Assembly: GCA_018224485.1 (NCBI GenBank) | Contig: JAGTVE010000054.1 | Location: 1 to 15,774 of the forward strand | Length of the DNA: 15,774 nucleotides | Origin: Thioalkalivibrio sp. | GTDB taxonomy: Bacteria > Pseudomonadota > Gammaproteobacteria > Ectothiorhodospirales > Ectothiorhodospiraceae | Direction of reading: 5' to 3' | Part shown: in pieces, positions 13,905 through 15,774 of the stretch | How the letters are laid out: every line of letters starts with the position of its first letter | How positions within the stretch are numbered: position 1 is the stretch's first letter | The notes under the pieces: model-generated | Seen by the model: only the letters and a program-made list of their open reading frames with translations | Database searches by the model: none | Told to the model about the DNA's origin: nothing | Position numbers and translations under genes: made by a program

Positions 13905-13932
13905 GGAGGTCCGGTGCACCAGACCGGCCTCC
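13905..13932. repeat. Inverted repeat directly ahead of the phosphohexomutase gene
   Basis: GGAGGTCCGGT (13905-13915) and ACCGGCCTCC (13923-13932) pair with one unpaired base, and GGTGCACC at 13913-13920 is itself a palindrome at the centre. It ends 8-17 bp before the possible start codons. It may be an operator for a dimeric regulator or an mRNA hairpin that hides or presents the start; GGAGG, the only ribosome-site-like string here, is inside the stem. Confidence 0.45.
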
Positions 13933-13949
13933 GTGTGACAATGGCGGTC

Positions 13950-15497
13950 ATGGACTGGAGGGCGCTGCAGAACGGCTCGGACATCCGCGGGGTTGCGCTG
14001 GCCTCGGCGGGTGGTACGGACGCCGACGTGAATCTGACCCCGGCGGTGGTCCGGCGCATTGGCTCCGCGTTCGCGCGCTGGCTGGGGCGGGCCCTCGAGC
14101 GGGAGCCGCAGGCGCTGACCATCGCGGTGGGTCGAGACAGCCGGATCAGCGGTCCGGCGCTGGCGGCCGCGCTGTCCGAGGGAATTGCCGCGGAGGGCGC
14201 ACGGGTGCTGGATTTCGGGCTCGCCTCCACCCCGGCGATGTTTATGAGCACGGTCACGCCAAGCTACCGCTGCGACGGTGCGGTGATGCTGACCGCCAGT
14301 CACTTGCCCCCCCACCGCAACGGCTGCAAGTTCTTCACCGCCCGGGGCGGACTCAACCGGGAGGACATCACCACGCTGCTCGAGCTCGCCGGAAGCGGCG
14401 ACCTCAAGCCCCCCGGTACGGTGGGTCCGGTCGAGGAGATCGACTTCATGTCCGCGTACGCCAGCCAGCTGGTGGAACGCGTCCGGCAGGGCGCGGCCCA
14501 CCCGGAGCACCCGGAGCGGCCCCTTCGCGGGCTGAAGATCGTCGTCGATGCCGGCAACGGTGCCGGTGGATTCTTCGTCGATCGCGTGCTCGAGCCCCTG
14601 GGCGCGGACACCACCGGCAGCCGGTTTCTGGAGCCCGACGGCAGCTTTCCTGGGCACGTGCCGAACCCGGAACATCCGGACGCGATGGCGGCGCTGCGCG
14701 AGGCCGTGCTGGCCCGCGCTGCGGATTTCGGCATCGCCTTCGATCCCGACGTGGATCGCGCGGCCGCGATGGACGGCTCCGGGCGGGAGATCAATCGCAA
14801 CCGCCTCGTGGCGCTGGCCGCGGCGGTAGTGCTGCGCGAGCATCCCGGGACCACGATCGTCACCGACTCGGTGACCTCGGATGGTCTGACCGAATTCATC
14901 GAGGAAGGGCTCGGCGGCGTGCACCACCGCTTCCGCCGGGGATACCGGAACGTGATCAACGAGGCGGTGCGCCTGAACGCGGCCGGTGAGCCCTGCTGGC
15001 TCGCGATCGAGACATCGGGGCACGCGGCCCTGAAGGAAAACCACTTCCTCGACGACGGGGCGTACCTGGTCGCGATGCTCCTGATCGAGCTCGCCCGGGC
15101 ACGCCGGGGGGGCCGCGATCTGGGTGACCTGATCGCGGAGCTTCGGGAACCGGCCGAGAGCCGCGAGTACCGGCTCGGGTTGCCGGCGCAGGACTTTGCG
15201 GCCCGGGGCGAGCGCATCCTCGACGCGCTGCGGGAACGCGTCGCCGCCGAGCCTGACTGGGAGGTGGTGCCGGATACCCACGAAGGCGTGCGCGTCACCT
15301 GCCGGGGCCCGGGGGAGCAGGGCTGGTTCCTGCTGCGGCTGTCCCTGCACGATCCGGTGCTCCCGCTGAACGTCGAGTCCGAGGTCAGCGGTGGCGCCGA
15401 CCGTATCGAACGCCGTCTCGCGCGGCTGCTGTCCGCAATGGACAGGTCCATGGATCTGGACGCGCTCGATGCACGGCAGCGCACGGATGCGAATTGA
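13950..15497 (+). CDS. Alpha-D-phosphohexomutase family protein (phosphomannomutase/phosphoglucomutase-like)
   Basis: This encodes 515 residues from the ATG at 13950; an in-frame ATG at 13941 and a GTG at 13935 are alternatives, and none has a clear ribosome site. These enzymes move phosphate between C1 and C6 of hexoses through a phosphoserine. Landmarks are LQNGSDIRG at the N-terminus, VGRDSRISGP (60-69), the catalytic loop MLTASHLPPHRNGCKFF with Ser117, the metal loop DPDVDRAA beginning at Asp265, the sugar-binding segment ETSGHAALKENHFLDDGAYL, and a C-terminal phosphate-binding domain. The catalytic loop reads SHLPPHRNG instead of the usual SHNP-x-x-(Y/D)NG, and the protein is longer than AlgC-type enzymes (about 460). 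Substrate cannot be assigned. It diverges from the FucA-like aldolase. Confidence 0.88.
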   Translation: MDWRALQNGSDIRGVALASAGGTDADVNLTPAVVRRIGSAFARWLGRALEREPQALTIAVGRDSRISGPALAAALSEGIAAEGARVLDFGLASTPAMFMSTVTPSYRCDGAVMLTASHLPPHRNGCKFFTARGGLNREDITTLLELAGSGDLKPPGTVGPVEEIDFMSAYASQLVERVRQGAAHPEHPERPLRGLKIVVDAGNGAGGFFVDRVLEPLGADTTGSRFLEPDGSFPGHVPNPEHPDAMAALREAVLARAADFGIAFDPDVDRAAAMDGSGREINRNRLVALAAAVVLREHPGTTIVTDSVTSDGLTEFIEEGLGGVHHRFRRGYRNVINEAVRLNAAGEPCWLAIETSGHAALKENHFLDDGAYLVAMLLIELARARRGGRDLGDLIAELREPAESREYRLGLPAQDFAARGERILDALRERVAAEPDWEVVPDTHEGVRVTCRGPGEQGWFLLRLSLHDPVLPLNVESEVSGGADRIERRLARLLSAMDRSMDLDALDARQRTDAN

Positions 15498-15512
15498 GCC
15501 CCGTCCGGGGGC
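15498..15512 (+). terminator. Short GC hairpin right after the phosphohexomutase stop
   Basis: GCCCC (15498-15502) pairs with GGGGC (15508-15512) around a 5-nt loop, and starts at the base after the TGA. Only a broken T-rich tract follows (ATTTT, about 15 bp on), so termination here is uncertain. Confidence 0.35.
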
Positions 15513-15647
15513 GTGTTGATCCCCATTTTCAGGGACGCTGTACCGGCCGAAACCGCAGTGAGGCGCGATATGCGGCGGTCGCGGACTTCCTCCCTGAGCC
15601 ATAGACGATACCTTCGGCAGACCCCTGCGATCTTTGCTATTAACTCT

Positions 15648-15676
15648 TTGACCAGGATTTCCTTTGCGGCTAGCCT
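15648..15676 (+). promoter_or_regulatory. Candidate promoter for the gene at the right edge
   Basis: TTGACC at 15648-15653 matches the -35 at 5 of 6 bases. At 17 bp spacing the -10 place reads TAGCCT, a poor match (3 of 6), which would suit an activated or low-level promoter. The box lies in the low-GC zone and upstream of the inverted repeat at 15688-15704. Confidence 0.35.
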
Positions 15677-15687
15677 TGTGCGGGTGC

Positions 15688-15704
15688 CACTACATCTTGT
15701 AGTG
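15688..15704. promoter_or_regulatory. Inverted repeat, operator-like; resembles an NrdR box
   Basis: CACTACA and TGTAGTG are exact mirror images around TCT. Against the NrdR consensus ACACWATATATWGTGT the 16 bases from 15687 agree at about 11 positions. NrdR boxes usually come in pairs two to three helical turns apart, and no clear second box is seen. A different dimeric repressor is equally possible. The position, downstream of the promoter candidate and about 47 bp before the next start codon, fits a repressor site. Confidence 0.4.
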
Positions 15705-15750
15705 CGTAGACCTTGTCTCCCCAACAGGTAGTAGAAACTCAAAGGATGTC

Positions 15751-15774
15751 ATGCACATGCAAGGCAGTACGCAC
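15751..15774 (+). CDS. Start of an unidentified gene, cut by the right window edge
   Basis: Eight codons are visible (MHMQGSTH) and are open to the edge. AAAGGA at 15741-15746 precedes ATGs at 15751 and 15757; the second has better spacing (10 nt), and an ATG at 15746 in another frame is less likely. Too little is visible to name the product. If the NrdR-like box is real, a ribonucleotide reductase gene would be the prediction. Confidence 0.4.

Larger units (their letters stand above)
15513..15750. other. Gene-free upstream region of the next, truncated gene
   Basis: This region of about 240 bp holds no supported gene on either strand. The section from about 15600 onward has visibly lower GC than its surroundings, as expected for a promoter region, and contains the promoter and inverted-repeat candidates listed separately. 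Near 15520-15535 the text GATCCCCATTTTCAGGGAC is reminiscent of debris around repeat-associated elements, but nothing supports it further. Confidence 0.5.

Noticed and set aside
13140..13949. Long plus-strand extension of the phosphohexomutase frame upstream of its start, antisense to the aldolase.
   Set aside because: The family begins at LQNGSDIRG. Upstream translation has no similarity and lies over a well-supported gene on the other strand.
15515..15545. Text resembling the edge of a repeat-associated or transposon-linked element (GATCCCCATTTTCAGGG).
   Set aside because: There is a single occurrence with no inverted partner, no target duplication and no transposase nearby.
13812..15602. 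N-terminal extension of the aldolase frame by about 600 codons, antisense to the phosphohexomutase gene.
   Set aside because: Only the last 213 residues resemble the aldolase family. The extension is a mirror-frame artefact of GC-rich coding DNA.

Overview
The window is 15.8 kb of GC-rich, gene-dense bacterial chromosome. Gene content and order point to a gammaproteobacterium, perhaps of the Chromatiales/Ectothiorhodospiraceae type (inference; no 16S here). Pointers are Rho with a Rof-like partner, the rph-rdgB-hemW run, mutY directly followed by yggX, the molybdopterin genes moaC/D/E, and a YafJ-type amidotransferase. I see no insertion sequence, phage, CRISPR array or toxin-antitoxin pair. 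The region looks like core chromosome with some less ordinary spots.

Left block (1-3518). The 3' part of rho runs rightwards and meets, 8 bp away, the end of a leftward cluster: rph, rdgB, hemW, a 65-residue CPXCG cysteine-rich protein, and a small protein with the Rof (YaeO) Rho-inhibitor signature. The last three genes overlap. A likely Rho inhibitor thus sits tail to tail with rho, at the end of an operon that starts with an RNA-processing enzyme.

Central block (3626-6222). Divergent from rph is yicC (endoribonuclease), then a small heat-shock protein with a near-consensus heat-shock sigma (sigma-32) promoter, then a CbpA-type J-domain co-chaperone. Just after cbpA, a short stretch encodes 16 residues that match the signature of DegP/HtrA proteases, with no protease around it. 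It looks like a gene relic.

Molybdopterin and repair block (6223-11773). moaD-moaE run left and moaC runs right. moaC leads a tightly overlapping run: moaC, an AsmA-family protein, an exported START-like (SRPBCC) protein, mutY and yggX, with junction overlaps of 4, 4, 4 and 1 nt. It joins cofactor synthesis, envelope function, DNA repair and iron/Fe-S protection. A tRNA-Phe gene with its own strong promoter follows.

Right block (11774-15774). A roughly 360-bp gene-free stretch holds a hairpin and a C/G-rich palindromic repeat of the dispersed kind. Then come, on the minus strand, a YafJ-like class II glutamine amidotransferase and a FucA-type class II aldolase. Divergent from the aldolase is an alpha-D-phosphohexomutase with an unusual catalytic loop. 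No fucose genes are nearby, so the aldolase substrate is open. The last 280 bp is a relatively AT-rich promoter-like region with an inverted repeat similar to an NrdR box, ending in the first codons of a gene cut by the window edge.
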